From Gluconobacter sp. Gdi (GTDB lineage Bacteria > Pseudomonadota > Alphaproteobacteria > Acetobacterales > Acetobacteraceae), in NCBI RefSeq assembly GCF_014132155.1, contig NZ_BLJQ01000002.1:62001-126000 (forward strand): 64,000 bases of DNA, read 5' to 3'. The first letter of the stretch is position 1. Each line of letters opens with the position of its first letter. Positions 17,930-27,293 of the stretch are shown piece by piece. Position numbers and translations under genes: made by a program. The notes below the pieces were generated by a model. The model saw nothing but the letters and a program-made list of their open reading frames with translations. It ran no database searches and was not told the origin of the DNA.

Positions 17930-18907
17930 TCAGGGTAGCGGTCGCTTGTCCGCGATGGGGTCAATCTTCGGCTCCGTCAATGGGCCGGAATCCACTACAA
18001 CAACCAGATCTCCCGCGATCGGGGTCGCCTCCCGGTCCTTGGGCAGGAGTGCCGCAAAGCGTGGATCATAGCTGGCCGCCTGTTCGTAAAGCGCATCTAT
18101 CAGACCATAATGATCCATGAAGCGGTTCATCGTCGCTGGAATTCGGATACACCCTTCAGACGCAGAGTGACCAAGTCTCCACTCGAGAAACTGTGGGTCC
18201 GTAGCGTGAATTTCCAGCCGGATCTGCCCGGTTTCATGTTTTGGGAGCCAGCCCTTCATTGCCGTCTGCCAGCCCATATCCCAAACACGAGATCCTTTGG
18301 CACCAATCCCGCGGATACCATATTTGTTTTTTGTGCCTTCAGCGCGATAGCCCAAGCGGTCGGCTGAATTTTGGAAAACGCCTGTCGGAGTAATGTAATA
18401 GTATTTCCGGCCTGTTGTTCCTGTTGAAACAGGAGTGCCTCCTAGGGAAACCCAAGGTTCGTCTGGTAATGCCAGAACAAAATCAAGATGCTGAATTCGC
18501 TCATTCCGATCCACAACCATAATCAGTTGAGGACGTGATACAGGCTGATTGGCCTTTGCAACTTCAGCCTGAGCAAGAGAAACAAAAGCGTCCCGACGGT
18601 CCTGCTTATACGTGGTGAATCCCTTCACCGTCTTCGCCATCATTTTTACAAGGCGTGCGGCTTCCTTATGAGCTTCCGTATTGCTGACAATAGGAAGAGG
18701 CGGAATCTGAACTGAAGGAACCACCGGCGTCGCATCTGTCACTGGATTATCAGCTGGCAGAGGAACAGATACATCTCCGTTTTCCGTCGGCGTAGCGGGG
18801 GTTGGGTCGGCATGTGCGCAGGCCGACAACAAAGGACCGCCACCGCATAATGCGGTTGTCACGACAAAAAGTCTGGCAGAGCGATACAATGTGGAAACAG
18901 GCCGCAT
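17930..18907 (-). CDS. L,D-transpeptidase (YkuD domain) lipoprotein
   Basis: 325 residues from the ATG at 18907; the longer frame starts with TTG at 18940. The N-terminus ends in a lipobox (LLSAC, Cys30), followed by a Pro/Thr-rich linker and a helical region. The YkuD core has the YYYITPTGVFQNSADRLGYRAEG segment and IHATDPQFLEWRLGHSASEGCIRIP, matching the H...SxGCxR catalytic signature, in which the Cys forms 3-3 crosslinks or attaches proteins to peptidoglycan. It stands alone between the broken receptor gene and odhB. Confidence 0.86.
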   Translation of the reverse strand: MRPVSTLYRSARLFVVTTALCGGGPLLSACAHADPTPATPTENGDVSVPLPADNPVTDATPVVPSVQIPPLPIVSNTEAHKEAARLVKMMAKTVKGFTTYKQDRRDAFVSLAQAEVAKANQPVSRPQLIMVVDRNERIQHLDFVLALPDEPWVSLGGTPVSTGTTGRKYYYITPTGVFQNSADRLGYRAEGTKNKYGIRGIGAKGSRVWDMGWQTAMKGWLPKHETGQIRLEIHATDPQFLEWRLGHSASEGCIRIPATMNRFMDHYGLIDALYEQAASYDPRFAALLPKDREATPIAGDLVVVVDSGPLTEPKIDPIADKRPLP

Positions 18908-19017
18908 GGACAGGATTACCCTCGGTTCATAATGGTTCAATGAACGCGGGGGATCGGCAGAACCGTCCAGCGTTCAGCGGGAGACGCCACGCCTTAACGC
19001 GCCATCTCCCCAAAAAG

Positions 19018-20118
19018 TCACAGGTCGAGCAAGAGGCGTCTTGGATCTTCAACAAGCTGCTTCACTCTAACAAGAAAACTGACTGCTTCCCGACCATCGA
19101 CAATTCGATGATCGTAGGAAAGTGCGACATACATCATCGGCCTGACAACAATCTGACCATCCCGCACAACGGGTCGATCCTGAATGGCATGCATCCCCAG
19201 AATACCCGATTGCGGAGTATTCAGAATCGGCGTGGACAGAAGTGAGCCGAAAATGCCTCCGTTCGTTATGGAAAACGTTCCAGAAGAAAGCTCATCAAGC
19301 TTGAGAGACCCAACTCTCGCACGCTTTCCATAGTCGGCGATCCGACGCTCCAATTCGGCGAAGCTCATCTGATCGGCTTCATGCAGAACCGGGACAACAA
19401 GCCCCCGTTCCGTTCCAACGGCAATGCCCAGATTGACGAAATCGCGATAGACAATTTCATCGCCCTCGATCTGGGCATTAAGTGCCGGATAATCCTTCAA
19501 CGCTCCAACAACAGCCCGGGCGAAAAATGACATAAAGCCCAACCGGGCACCGTCATGCTTTTTTTCAAACTCTTCACGATATTCTGCCCGCAGCGCTTTT
19601 GCCGCTGACATATCAATTTCATTGAACGTCGTGAGAATGGCAGCCGTATTCTGAGCCGCTTTCAGATTCCGTGCGATAGTCTGACGAAGGCGCGACATGG
19701 GAACACGACGCTCGCGACCATCATCTGCCCTTGGCGCTGAGGGAATTGGTGCTTTGGCCGGTGCAGCAACGGGTTCCGGCTTCGGAGCAGCAGCAGGCAA
19801 AGGTTCGGGGACAGGCGGCGTTGAAACCGGCTCAGGCTTTGCCACTTCAACAGGCGCAACGGGAGCGACAGCCGGCGCTTCAGCCGTTTCGTCCACTTCT
19901 CCCAGAAGACCCCCTATTTCCACCTCTGTGCCAACCGCGATGCAATTCTCCAGACGCCCGGCAGACGGGGCCGTCACCTCAACGCTGACCTTATCTGTCT
20001 CAAGTTCGAGAATGGTTTCATCGTGCTGAACATAGTCGCCAGACTGCTTCAGCCACCGCGCGACGATTGCGGTCGTCAGGCTTTCCCCTAGCGCCGGTAC
20101 CCGGATTTCGACCGCCAT
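19018..20118 (-). CDS. odhB: Dihydrolipoamide succinyltransferase (E2) lacking the subunit-binding domain
   Basis: 366 residues. Lipoyl domain at residues 1-77 with lipoyl-Lys43 in [10 protein letters not shown] Pro/Ala-rich linker runs from about 78 to 130 and goes straight into the catalytic domain ([36 protein letters not shown] to [20 protein letters not shown], with the catalytic His in DHRIVDG). The peripheral-subunit-binding domain that normally lies between them (about 35-40 residues with a GxxGRxxKxDV motif) is not there. The family normally has about 400 residues. An AAGGAG site fixes the start at the ATG at 20118. Neither sucA nor lpdA is adjacent. Confidence 0.9.
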   Translation of the reverse strand: MAVEIRVPALGESLTTAIVARWLKQSGDYVQHDETILELETDKVSVEVTAPSAGRLENCIAVGTEVEIGGLLGEVDETAEAPAVAPVAPVEVAKPEPVSTPPVPEPLPAAAPKPEPVAAPAKAPIPSAPRADDGRERRVPMSRLRQTIARNLKAAQNTAAILTTFNEIDMSAAKALRAEYREEFEKKHDGARLGFMSFFARAVVGALKDYPALNAQIEGDEIVYRDFVNLGIAVGTERGLVVPVLHEADQMSFAELERRIADYGKRARVGSLKLDELSSGTFSITNGGIFGSLLSTPILNTPQSGILGMHAIQDRPVVRDGQIVVRPMMYVALSYDHRIVDGREAVSFLVRVKQLVEDPRRLLLDL

Positions 20119-20292
20119 CGTCACTCCTTACTTGCACAAACATCCCGATCAAGGGATGGATCTCTATAAAATTCCCGTTCCGTCGGACATACGACAGGAT
20201 CACAAAAACAGGATAGTGCATCTTGCGGCCAAACGGGAGCCAGGAACTATCCCTATGCCGGGACTTTGAAAAGAAGAGCAAAGGACACCGTC

Positions 20293-20925
20293 ATGCCCCT
20301 TCCCTCGGATTATCCCGAATTTATTGCATCCGATCATCTTTCTGGAAGAACGCGCGACATTCTCGTCACGCGCCTTGAGGACGACCTGTTACAGGCGCCA
20401 CGCGTCCTTTCCCCAAAAGCCTTTGCGGTTCTTGAGGCCATCCTGCCGGTTCTGCTTCCTCAGGAAGATATTCTGGGAAACAGTCCCCTTAATCTGGCCG
20501 TCCGCATAGATACCGCTCTTGCCGGACCACGCGACGGCTGGCGGTTTGCCGAACTTCCTCCAGACGTCACAGCGTGGGAGCAGGCATTACTGACTCTGGA
20601 TGATCTTGCCCAAGCTCAGCACAGCATGCCGTTTCCGGCGCTTAATGCTTCAGCGATTGGTCAGACGCTCGACGAACTCGCGGAAGGACGCCACGGCATA
20701 AGCGCGGCGAACCGCCTGACTCCTGAGCAGATGCAAAAATGGTCATTCGATCTCCGGGCAGACGCGATTGAATGCTTCCTTGCCGATGCTCGTGTTCAGG
20801 ATGCACTGGGAATTTCCGCCAACCTCAACGGTGGGGATAATGTGTTCCAAGGGTTCCAGACTGTTGAGGCCAATGAGCGGGAATCCTTTGAACCCTCACC
20901 CAAAATTCCTTCAGCCAAACCGTGA
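20293..20925 (+). CDS. Small subunit-like partner of GMC dehydrogenase (gluconate 2-dehydrogenase subunit 3 type)
   Basis: 210 residues, MPLPSDYPEFIASDHLSGRTRDILVTRLEDDL. The pattern LSPKAFAVLEAILPVLLPQEDILGNSPLNLAVRIDTAL resembles the helical subunit 3 of gluconate 2-dehydrogenase and FAD-glucose dehydrogenase, which helps mature or export the FAD subunit. Those usually carry a Tat signal; none is visible here, either from this ATG (AAAGGA upstream) or from the TTG at 20266. The stop overlaps a possible GTG start of the next gene, so the two form an operon. Confidence 0.7.
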   Translation: MPLPSDYPEFIASDHLSGRTRDILVTRLEDDLLQAPRVLSPKAFAVLEAILPVLLPQEDILGNSPLNLAVRIDTALAGPRDGWRFAELPPDVTAWEQALLTLDDLAQAQHSMPFPALNASAIGQTLDELAEGRHGISAANRLTPEQMQKWSFDLRADAIECFLADARVQDALGISANLNGGDNVFQGFQTVEANERESFEPSPKIPSAKP

Positions 20926-20939
20926 GACAAGACCCTTCC

Positions 20940-22469
20940 ATGAAGACCTATGCCGAAACAGAGATTCTGGACGTCATTGTCATTGGGAGTGGCGCAGGTG
21001 GCGCTCCTCTTGCCGCTCGTCTGGCCCAGGCCGGAAAGAGTGTCCTGGTCCTTGAAGCTGGCCCGAGCTTTTCACCCTCCCGTTATACATCAGACGAGAT
21101 CGAGGCGCGCGAAATCTACTGGCTGCATGAACGTCTGTCTGGTGGCCGCAATCCTCAACCTTTCGGTGGAAATAACAGTGGCACTGGCGTGGGCGGCTCC
21201 CTGCTACATTACGGCGCTTTTCTACCCCGCCCTCATGCTGGCGATTTTCGGCTTCATACTGAAACCGGCCGCAGTGTGGATTGGCCCTTTTCTTATGAAG
21301 AGCTCCTCCCTTACATCGAAGAGGTTGAAGCTTTCATTGGTGTCTCGGGGCCATCCAACTATCCGTGGGATCCTGCCCGGCGTTATGCTTATGCCCCCCC
21401 ACCAGCCAATCCGGCTGCGATGAAGATGCGGGACGCCTGCGATGCCGTTGGCATTCGTCATGCTGATGGGCCAACGGCTCTCATTACGCGCGATTTCAAT
21501 CAGCCTCATTTTGGAACTCGTAAAGCGTGTGCAAATTGCGGCGCATGTCATCAGGGCTGCCGCAACGGGGCCAAGTCAGGCGCAGACAATACGTGGCTTC
21601 CACTTGCTGTCGCGCATGGTGCTGAAATTCGCTCTGGATGCCACGTCCATACAATCGAGACCAATCAGGCTGGGCGCGTCACCGGTGTCGTCTACACTCG
21701 AAACGGTGAAAACGTCCGTCAACGCTGTGAGCGCCTTGTTCTGTCTGCTGGTGCTGTCGAAACGGCAAGACTGCTGCTTCACAACGAACTGGCAAACAGC
21801 TCCGGACAGGTCGGTGAAAACTACATGACCCATATCTCGACGCAGATCTGGGGAGAAATTGATGAGGAGGTACGCCCGAACCGGGGTTATCCGTCCCTCA
21901 CAATCACAGAAGACATGATGCGCCCTAAAGATGCCGATTTTGCGGGGGGCTATCTTATTCAGTCTCTCGGAATGATGCCCATCACCTGGGCCTCCAATAT
22001 TGCACGTGGGTCAAACCGTCGTGGAGCAGATCTCGTAAGAACATTGGCCGGGTACAACCGCAGTATCGGCATGGGGATTCATGGTGACTGCATGCCCAGC
22101 CCTGAAAACCGGGTTGTTCTGTCAGACGAAAAGGATGCCCTGGGTCTGCCAAAGCCACTCATTACCCACAGCTACGGCCCAAACGAACTGGCAATGCACG
22201 CTCATGCATCGCGTCTGTTAACGCGCATGTGGCAAGCCATCGGAGCCAAGGATCTACGTCTTCTTGATCGGGCAGCCCATATGATGGGAACGGCACGGAT
22301 GGGGACGGAGTCTGGTTCAGCCGTCGTTACCCCATACGGCCAGAGTTTTGATATCGACAACCTCTGGATCAGCGATCATTCAACCTTTCCCAGTGCGACG
22401 GCCGCCAATCCGGCCCTGACCATTATGGCCCTGTCTTTGCGCACCGCAGATGCCATGTTGAAAAACTGA
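20940..22469 (+). CDS. GMC-family FAD-dependent dehydrogenase
   Basis: 509 residues from the ATG at 20940; a GTG at 20922 that overlaps the previous stop is an alternative. The FAD-binding VIVIGSGAGGAPLAARLAQAGKSVLVLEAG lies at residues 13-41, then NNSGTGVGGSLLHYGAF. Cys197, 200, 203 and 207 in CANCGACHQGCRNGAKS resemble the cysteine cluster that holds an Fe-S centre in bacterial FAD-glucose and gluconate dehydrogenases. The C-terminal HMMGTARMG and SDHSTFPSATAANPALTIMALSLRTAD carry the catalytic His/Asn region. No signal peptide and no cytochrome c gene follow, so the electron acceptor and location are open. Confidence 0.88.
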   Translation: MKTYAETEILDVIVIGSGAGGAPLAARLAQAGKSVLVLEAGPSFSPSRYTSDEIEAREIYWLHERLSGGRNPQPFGGNNSGTGVGGSLLHYGAFLPRPHAGDFRLHTETGRSVDWPFSYEELLPYIEEVEAFIGVSGPSNYPWDPARRYAYAPPPANPAAMKMRDACDAVGIRHADGPTALITRDFNQPHFGTRKACANCGACHQGCRNGAKSGADNTWLPLAVAHGAEIRSGCHVHTIETNQAGRVTGVVYTRNGENVRQRCERLVLSAGAVETARLLLHNELANSSGQVGENYMTHISTQIWGEIDEEVRPNRGYPSLTITEDMMRPKDADFAGGYLIQSLGMMPITWASNIARGSNRRGADLVRTLAGYNRSIGMGIHGDCMPSPENRVVLSDEKDALGLPKPLITHSYGPNELAMHAHASRLLTRMWQAIGAKDLRLLDRAAHMMGTARMGTESGSAVVTPYGQSFDIDNLWISDHSTFPSATAANPALTIMALSLRTADAMLKN

Positions 22470-22504
22470 TTTATATCAAAGTGACACCCCGAAGCGCACG
22501 AGGC

Positions 22505-22534
22505 TTGACACCCCTTTATGCGCTCCGGTAATTC
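22505..22534 (+). promoter_or_regulatory. Likely sigma-70 promoter for rho
   Basis: TTGACA at 22505-22510, an 18-base spacer, then TAATTC at 22529-22534. This leaves a leader of roughly 180 bases before the rho start, with room for the autoregulation known for rho. I see no other gene in the 254-base gap 22470-22723. Confidence 0.5.
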
Positions 22535-22723
22535 GAGCGTGACTTCTTGGTGGCTATCAGCTGCCCGGTCTCCTTTCCTAACCGGATGATGCCCGTTTGC
22601 GATGCCCGGCCCTTTATGGGTGTCAGACATCCCGAACCACTGCTTCCGATCCAGTTCTTGCATCAAGCAGGCACATCCTCCCCCATTAAGGTCTGCCCAA
22701 CGGGCACATAAGGCGCGCCTTTC

Positions 22724-24025
22724 ATGCATCTCGCCGAACTCAAGAAAAAATCTCCGGCCGATCTGCTGGCTTATGCAGAGGAACTGGAGATCGAGAACGT
22801 CTCGTCCATGCGCAAGCAGGACATCATGTTTGCCATCCTCAAGACCCTTGCCGAGCGCGATCAGGCGATCTACGGCGAAGGGACGCTGGAAATCCTGCCA
22901 GACGGTTTTGGATTCCTGCGCAGCCCGGAAGCAAATTACCTTCCCGGCCCTGACGACATCTACATTTCCCCGACCCAGGTTCGTCGCTTCGGCCTCCGCC
23001 CCGGCGATACCGTCGAAGGTCAGATCCGTGCACCGCGTGACGGCGAGCGTTACTTCGCTCTGCTCAAGGTCAACACCATCAACTTCGAAGACCCGGACGT
23101 TGTCCGGACGCGTATCAACTTTGACAATCTGACGCCGCTCTACCCTGAGCGCCGCCTGAAGATGGAAGTTGAGCAGTCCGAGCCAGCCGCCAGCGAGTCT
23201 TCTCCGCGTAGCAAGGGCAAAAAGGACCAGCGCGACTACACCCCGCGTGTAATCGATCTGGTAACGCCAATCGGCATGGGCCAGCGTGCCCTGATCGTTG
23301 CTCCGCCCCGCACGGGTAAGACCGTGATGCTCCAGAGCATCGCTGCGTCCATTTCAGCCAACCATCCTGAAGTCTTCCTGATCGTTCTTCTGATTGATGA
23401 GCGTCCGGAAGAAGTGACGGACATGGCGCGCTCGGTGCGTGGTGAAGTCGTGTCCTCCACCTTCGACGAACCGGCAACACGCCACGTTCAGGTGACGGAA
23501 ATGGTTCTCGAAAAGGCCAAGCGCCTCGTCGAGCACAAGCGCGACGTGGTCATCCTGCTGGACTCCATTACGCGTCTTGCCCGCGCCTACAACACCGTCG
23601 TTCCTTCATCGGGTAAGGTGCTGACAGGTGGTGTGGACGCAAACGCCCTACAGCGCCCCAAGCGCTTCTTCGGTGCGGCCCGTAACATTGAAGAAGGTGG
23701 CTCACTCACCATCATCGCAACGGCCCTGATCGATACGGGCTCGCGCATGGACGAAGTGATCTTTGAAGAGTTCAAGGGCACCGGTAACGCCGAACTCATC
23801 CTGGATCGCAAGCTTGCAGACAAGCGTACCTTCCCGGCCATCGACATCACCAAGTCTGGCACACGTAAGGAAGAGCTTCTTGTTGAGCGCGGTGAGCTTT
23901 CCAAGATGTGGGTCCTGCGTCGCATCCTTGCCCCGATGGGCACGATGGATGCCATGGACTTCCTGCTGGACAAGCTCAAGTACAGCAAGTCCAATCAGGA
24001 CTTCTTCGACGCGATGAACAACTGA
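22724..24025 (+). CDS. rho: Transcription termination factor Rho
   Basis: 433 residues, a hexameric RNA-dependent ATPase. N-terminal [37 protein letters not shown] is the Rho_N domain; [45 protein letters not shown] is the RNA-binding cold-shock fold; APPRTGKT at 193-200 is Walker A, with [15 protein letters not shown] as Walker B region and [20 protein letters not shown] as the Q-loop region. Length is normal. It is monocistronic with its own promoter and terminator. In many alphaproteobacteria rho lies near mnmE/hemE, as here. Confidence 0.97.
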   Translation: MHLAELKKKSPADLLAYAEELEIENVSSMRKQDIMFAILKTLAERDQAIYGEGTLEILPDGFGFLRSPEANYLPGPDDIYISPTQVRRFGLRPGDTVEGQIRAPRDGERYFALLKVNTINFEDPDVVRTRINFDNLTPLYPERRLKMEVEQSEPAASESSPRSKGKKDQRDYTPRVIDLVTPIGMGQRALIVAPPRTGKTVMLQSIAASISANHPEVFLIVLLIDERPEEVTDMARSVRGEVVSSTFDEPATRHVQVTEMVLEKAKRLVEHKRDVVILLDSITRLARAYNTVVPSSGKVLTGGVDANALQRPKRFFGAARNIEEGGSLTIIATALIDTGSRMDEVIFEEFKGTGNAELILDRKLADKRTFPAIDITKSGTRKEELLVERGELSKMWVLRRILAPMGTMDAMDFLLDKLKYSKSNQDFFDAMNN

Positions 24026-24044
24026 TCCTGTTGTTTGCATCACA

Positions 24045-24076
24045 AAAAAAGGGGAGCCATGGCTCCCCTTTTTTAT
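24045..24076. terminator. Terminator between rho and ogt
   Basis: A perfect palindrome of 30 bases: A6, GGGGAGCC, GGCTCCCC, T6. It serves the convergent rho and ogt genes in both directions. Confidence 0.88.
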
Positions 24077-24085
24077 TGGGCTTTC

Positions 24086-24571
24086 TCACTCACCCTTTTC
24101 GAGATTGAGGAGAATTCTCTTGTCTACAACACCATTCAGGCCCGAATAGCCTCCAAGCCCGTTTGTTCCCACAACACGATGACACGGGATCAGAACAGGG
24201 ATCGGATTCGCGCCCATTGCTCCGCCTATGGACCGGGCTGATCCACCAGCCTGAGCCGCAATCTGGGCGTATGTTCGGGTCTCTCCGTAGGGGATTTCAA
24301 GGATTGCCTGCCAGACCTTCTGGCGATACGGCGTGCCATATGGAGAGAATGGCAGACTGGAAAAATCTACCTTTTCGCCATCGAAATACTGTTCGAGCAG
24401 ATCCCGAACTTTTACGAGGAGCGGAGTCTGCTCCTGATCGCGTCCCCATCCCCAGTCGAGGGCGACAATACGCCCTTCGTCTTCACTGATGGTCAGGGCA
24501 CCCAAGGGGGAATAACAGGATAGCTGTGGCATACAGTTAGGCTGCCCGATGCCTCGGAAAGCGTCAATCAT
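24086..24571 (-). CDS. ogt: Methylated-DNA-protein-cysteine methyltransferase
   Basis: 161 residues. It removes methyl or other alkyl groups from O6 of guanine to its own Cys in the PCHRV motif (IPVLIPCHRVVGTNGLGGYSGLNGVVDKRILLNLE). The upstream FSPYGTPYRQKVWQAILEIPYGETRTYAQIAAQAGGSARSIGGAMGANP is the standard helix-turn-helix DNA-binding segment. AGGGA precedes the ATG at 24571; an internal Met at 24532 is an alternative start. It converges with rho. Confidence 0.93.
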   Translation of the reverse strand: MIDAFRGIGQPNCMPQLSCYSPLGALTISEDEGRIVALDWGWGRDQEQTPLLVKVRDLLEQYFDGEKVDFSSLPFSPYGTPYRQKVWQAILEIPYGETRTYAQIAAQAGGSARSIGGAMGANPIPVLIPCHRVVGTNGLGGYSGLNGVVDKRILLNLEKGE

Positions 24572-24994
24572 GCTTCCCTAAAAGAGTCCCGGTAAAAAAA
24601 ACGTATGCATGCCCTGCATATTCCGGGAGGCCGATATTCTCAAAAAACATATGGAACTATTTTCGTATCCTTTCCTGAAATACTCTGCAATCTGTTGGGA
24701 AATAGCCATTCGTGTGTCAAAAACGCGACAGGATGCCCCATATGCAGGTCATTAGTTTTTGAGAACAGTTCTCATCTACTTGTTTTCAGATTTTTGCCAG
24801 CATAACGATCACGGAAACGTCAGAAGCCCAGTTTTCTATAAACAATAAGATAAGGAGTAGTAAGTTCTCGTGATGCTGGTTTTCCAGGCAACTTGAAAAA
24901 CTGATGATTCCTTACCTGTAAGGCATCTATCAGGACTTGAGCGGTCCGGAATGTCAGCAATAAGAACAGTCTTTGCAAAAAGGACAGTCGGATC
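24572..24994 (+). promoter_or_regulatory. 423-base adhA upstream region with 15-base palindrome
   Basis: No gene here: short open frames have no ribosome site or family. The region is AT-richer than its surroundings and must carry the promoter of the highly expressed adhAB operon. A perfect 15-mer palindrome, TGAGAAC-A-GTTCTCA at 24760-24774, stands about 220 bases before the adhA start and is a candidate operator. AAAGGAC before 24995 is the ribosome site. Confidence 0.5.
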
Positions 24995-27259
24995 ATGGTC
25001 TCTGGTCTACTGACGCCGATCAACGTTACGAAGAAGCGCCTTCTAGGCTGCGCAGCCGCACTGGCATTCTGCGCAGCTTCCCCTCTTGCCCTCGCTGAGG
25101 ACACCGGTACCGCCATCACCAACGCCGACCAGCATCCAGGAGACTGGATGAGCTATGGCCGGACCTATTCCGAGCAGCGCTACAGCCCGCTGGACCAGAT
25201 CACAAAGGACAATGCCGGCAACCTGAAGCTTGCATGGCATTATGATCTGGATACCAATCGTGGGCAGGAAGGTACGCCGCTGATCGTCGATGGCGTCATG
25301 TATGCCACGACCAACTGGAGCAAAATGAAGGCTCTGGATGCAGCAACAGGCAAACTGCTCTGGTCCTACGATCCAAAAGTTCCCGGCAATATCGCTGACC
25401 GCGGCTGCTGCGATACGGTCAACCGTGGTGCGGCTTACTGGAACGGCAAGGTCTATTTTGGCACGTTCGACGGTCGTCTGATCGCTCTGGACGCCAAGAC
25501 CGGCAAGCTGGTCTGGAGCGTTTACACGGTTCCAAAGGAAGCACAGCTCGGTCACCAGCGCTCTTACACGCTTGATGGCGCCCCGCGTATTGCCAAGGGC
25601 AAGGTCATCGTCGGCAACGGTGGTGCAGAGTTCGGCGCCCGTGGCTTCGTGACGGCGTATGACGCTGAAACGGGCAAGCTGAACTGGCGCTTCTTTACCG
25701 TTCCGAACCCCGACAACAAGCCGGACGGCGCCGCTTCTGACGATGTGCTGATGTCCAAGGCTTACCCGACATGGGGCAAGGGCGGCGCATGGAAGCAGCA
25801 GGGCGGCGGCGGTACCGTCTGGGACTCGCTGATCTATGACCCGGTCACAGATCTTGTCTATCTGGGCGTCGGTAACGGCTCGCCATGGAACTACAAGTTC
25901 CGTTCTGAAGGAAAAGGGAACAACCTCTTCCTTGGCAGCATCGTGGCCATCAATCCTGATACCGGCAAATACGTCTGGCATTTCCAGGAAACGCCGATGG
26001 ACCAGTGGGATTATACCTCGGTTCAGCAGATCATGGCGCTCGACATGCCGATCAATGGCGAAATGCGCCATGTGCTTGTTCATGCGCCAAAGAACGGCTT
26101 TTTCTATATCCTCGATGCCAAGACCGGTAAGTTCATTTCCGGCAAGCCTTACACCTACGAGAACTGGGCCAATGGTCTGGACCCTGTAACGGGCCGTCCG
26201 AACTATAACCCCGACGCTCTGTGGACGCTGAACGGCAAGCCTTGGTATGGTATTCCGGGCGATCTGGGTGGTCATAACTTCGCTGCCATGGCTTACAGCC
26301 CGCAGACGAAGCTGGTTTACATCCCGGCCCAGCAGGTTCCGTTCGTCTATGACCCGCAGAAGGGTGGCTTCAAGGCTCACCACGACAGCTGGAATCTTGG
26401 TCTGGACATGAACAAGATCGGCCTGCTGGACGACAACGATCCGCAGCATAAGGCTGACAAAGCCCAGTTCCTGAAAGATCTGAAGGGCTGGATCGTGGCT
26501 TGGGATCCGCAGAAGCAGCAGGCAGCGTTCACGGTTGACCACAAGGGTCCGTGGAATGGTGGCCTTCTCGCCACGGCTGGCGGCGTTCTGTTCCAGGGTC
26601 TCGCGACCGGTGAATTCCATGCCTACGACGCTACGACAGGCAAGGATCTGTTCAAGTTCCCAGCCCAGAGCGCCATCATTGCTCCTCCGGTGACCTATAC
26701 GGCTCACGGCAAGCAGTATGTTGCGGTTGAAGTGGGTTGGGGCGGTATCTATCCGTTCTTCCTCGGTGGCGTAGCCCGGACCTCCGGCTGGACCGTCAAC
26801 CACTCACGCATCATCGCCTTTGCTCTTGATGGCAACGATAAGCTGCCTGCCAAGAACGAGCTTGGATTTGTTCCGGTGAAGCCGCCTGAGAAGTGGGACG
26901 AAGCCAAGACCAAGGACGGTTACTTCCAGTTCCAGACCTATTGTGCAGCCTGCCACGGCGACAACAGCGTCTCTGGCGGCGTTCTGCCTGACCTGCGTTG
27001 GTCCGGTGCGATCCGCGGGCCTGAGAAGTTCTACAAGCTTGTCGGCAAGGGTGCTCTGACGGCCTACGGTATGGATCGTTTCGACACGTCCATGTCTCCG
27101 GCTGAAATCGAAGACATCCGCAACTTCATCGTAAAGCGCGCCAACGAGTCCTACGCAGACGAAGTCAAGGCCCGAGAGAATGAGGCAGGCGTCCCGAACG
27201 ACGAATTCCTCAACGTCCCTCAGGGTTCGGTTGCGCCTGCAACGCCGGACCATCCGTGA
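24995..27259 (+). CDS. adhA: PQQ-dependent alcohol dehydrogenase, large quinohaem subunit
   Basis: 754 residues. Signal peptide of 34 residues ending LALA. The mature protein starts EDTGTAITNADQHPGDWMSYGRTYSEQRYSPLDQI and forms the eight-bladed PQQ propeller. The vicinal disulfide Cys138-Cys139 (DRGCCDTV) stacks on PQQ, and the family tryptophan-docking repeats are present. A C-terminal cytochrome c domain binds haem at Cys650, Cys653 and His654 (CAACH). It oxidises ethanol, and in acetic acid bacteria other primary alcohols and polyols, to the aldehyde in the periplasm and passes electrons to AdhB and ubiquinone. A 586-codon antisense frame is a shadow. adhS is not in this window. Confidence 0.97.
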   Translation: MVSGLLTPINVTKKRLLGCAAALAFCAASPLALAEDTGTAITNADQHPGDWMSYGRTYSEQRYSPLDQITKDNAGNLKLAWHYDLDTNRGQEGTPLIVDGVMYATTNWSKMKALDAATGKLLWSYDPKVPGNIADRGCCDTVNRGAAYWNGKVYFGTFDGRLIALDAKTGKLVWSVYTVPKEAQLGHQRSYTLDGAPRIAKGKVIVGNGGAEFGARGFVTAYDAETGKLNWRFFTVPNPDNKPDGAASDDVLMSKAYPTWGKGGAWKQQGGGGTVWDSLIYDPVTDLVYLGVGNGSPWNYKFRSEGKGNNLFLGSIVAINPDTGKYVWHFQETPMDQWDYTSVQQIMALDMPINGEMRHVLVHAPKNGFFYILDAKTGKFISGKPYTYENWANGLDPVTGRPNYNPDALWTLNGKPWYGIPGDLGGHNFAAMAYSPQTKLVYIPAQQVPFVYDPQKGGFKAHHDSWNLGLDMNKIGLLDDNDPQHKADKAQFLKDLKGWIVAWDPQKQQAAFTVDHKGPWNGGLLATAGGVLFQGLATGEFHAYDATTGKDLFKFPAQSAIIAPPVTYTAHGKQYVAVEVGWGGIYPFFLGGVARTSGWTVNHSRIIAFALDGNDKLPAKNELGFVPVKPPEKWDEAKTKDGYFQFQTYCAACHGDNSVSGGVLPDLRWSGAIRGPEKFYKLVGKGALTAYGMDRFDTSMSPAEIEDIRNFIVKRANESYADEVKARENEAGVPNDEFLNVPQGSVAPATPDHP

Positions 27260-27293
27260 CGGGAAACCGTCACGCTGAAAGGAATGACGTGAC

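Noticed and set aside
25043-26803. 586-codon open frame antisense to adhA
   Set aside because: Longer than most real genes but fully inside adhA on the opposite strand, with a composition expected from the reverse reading of a highly biased gene.
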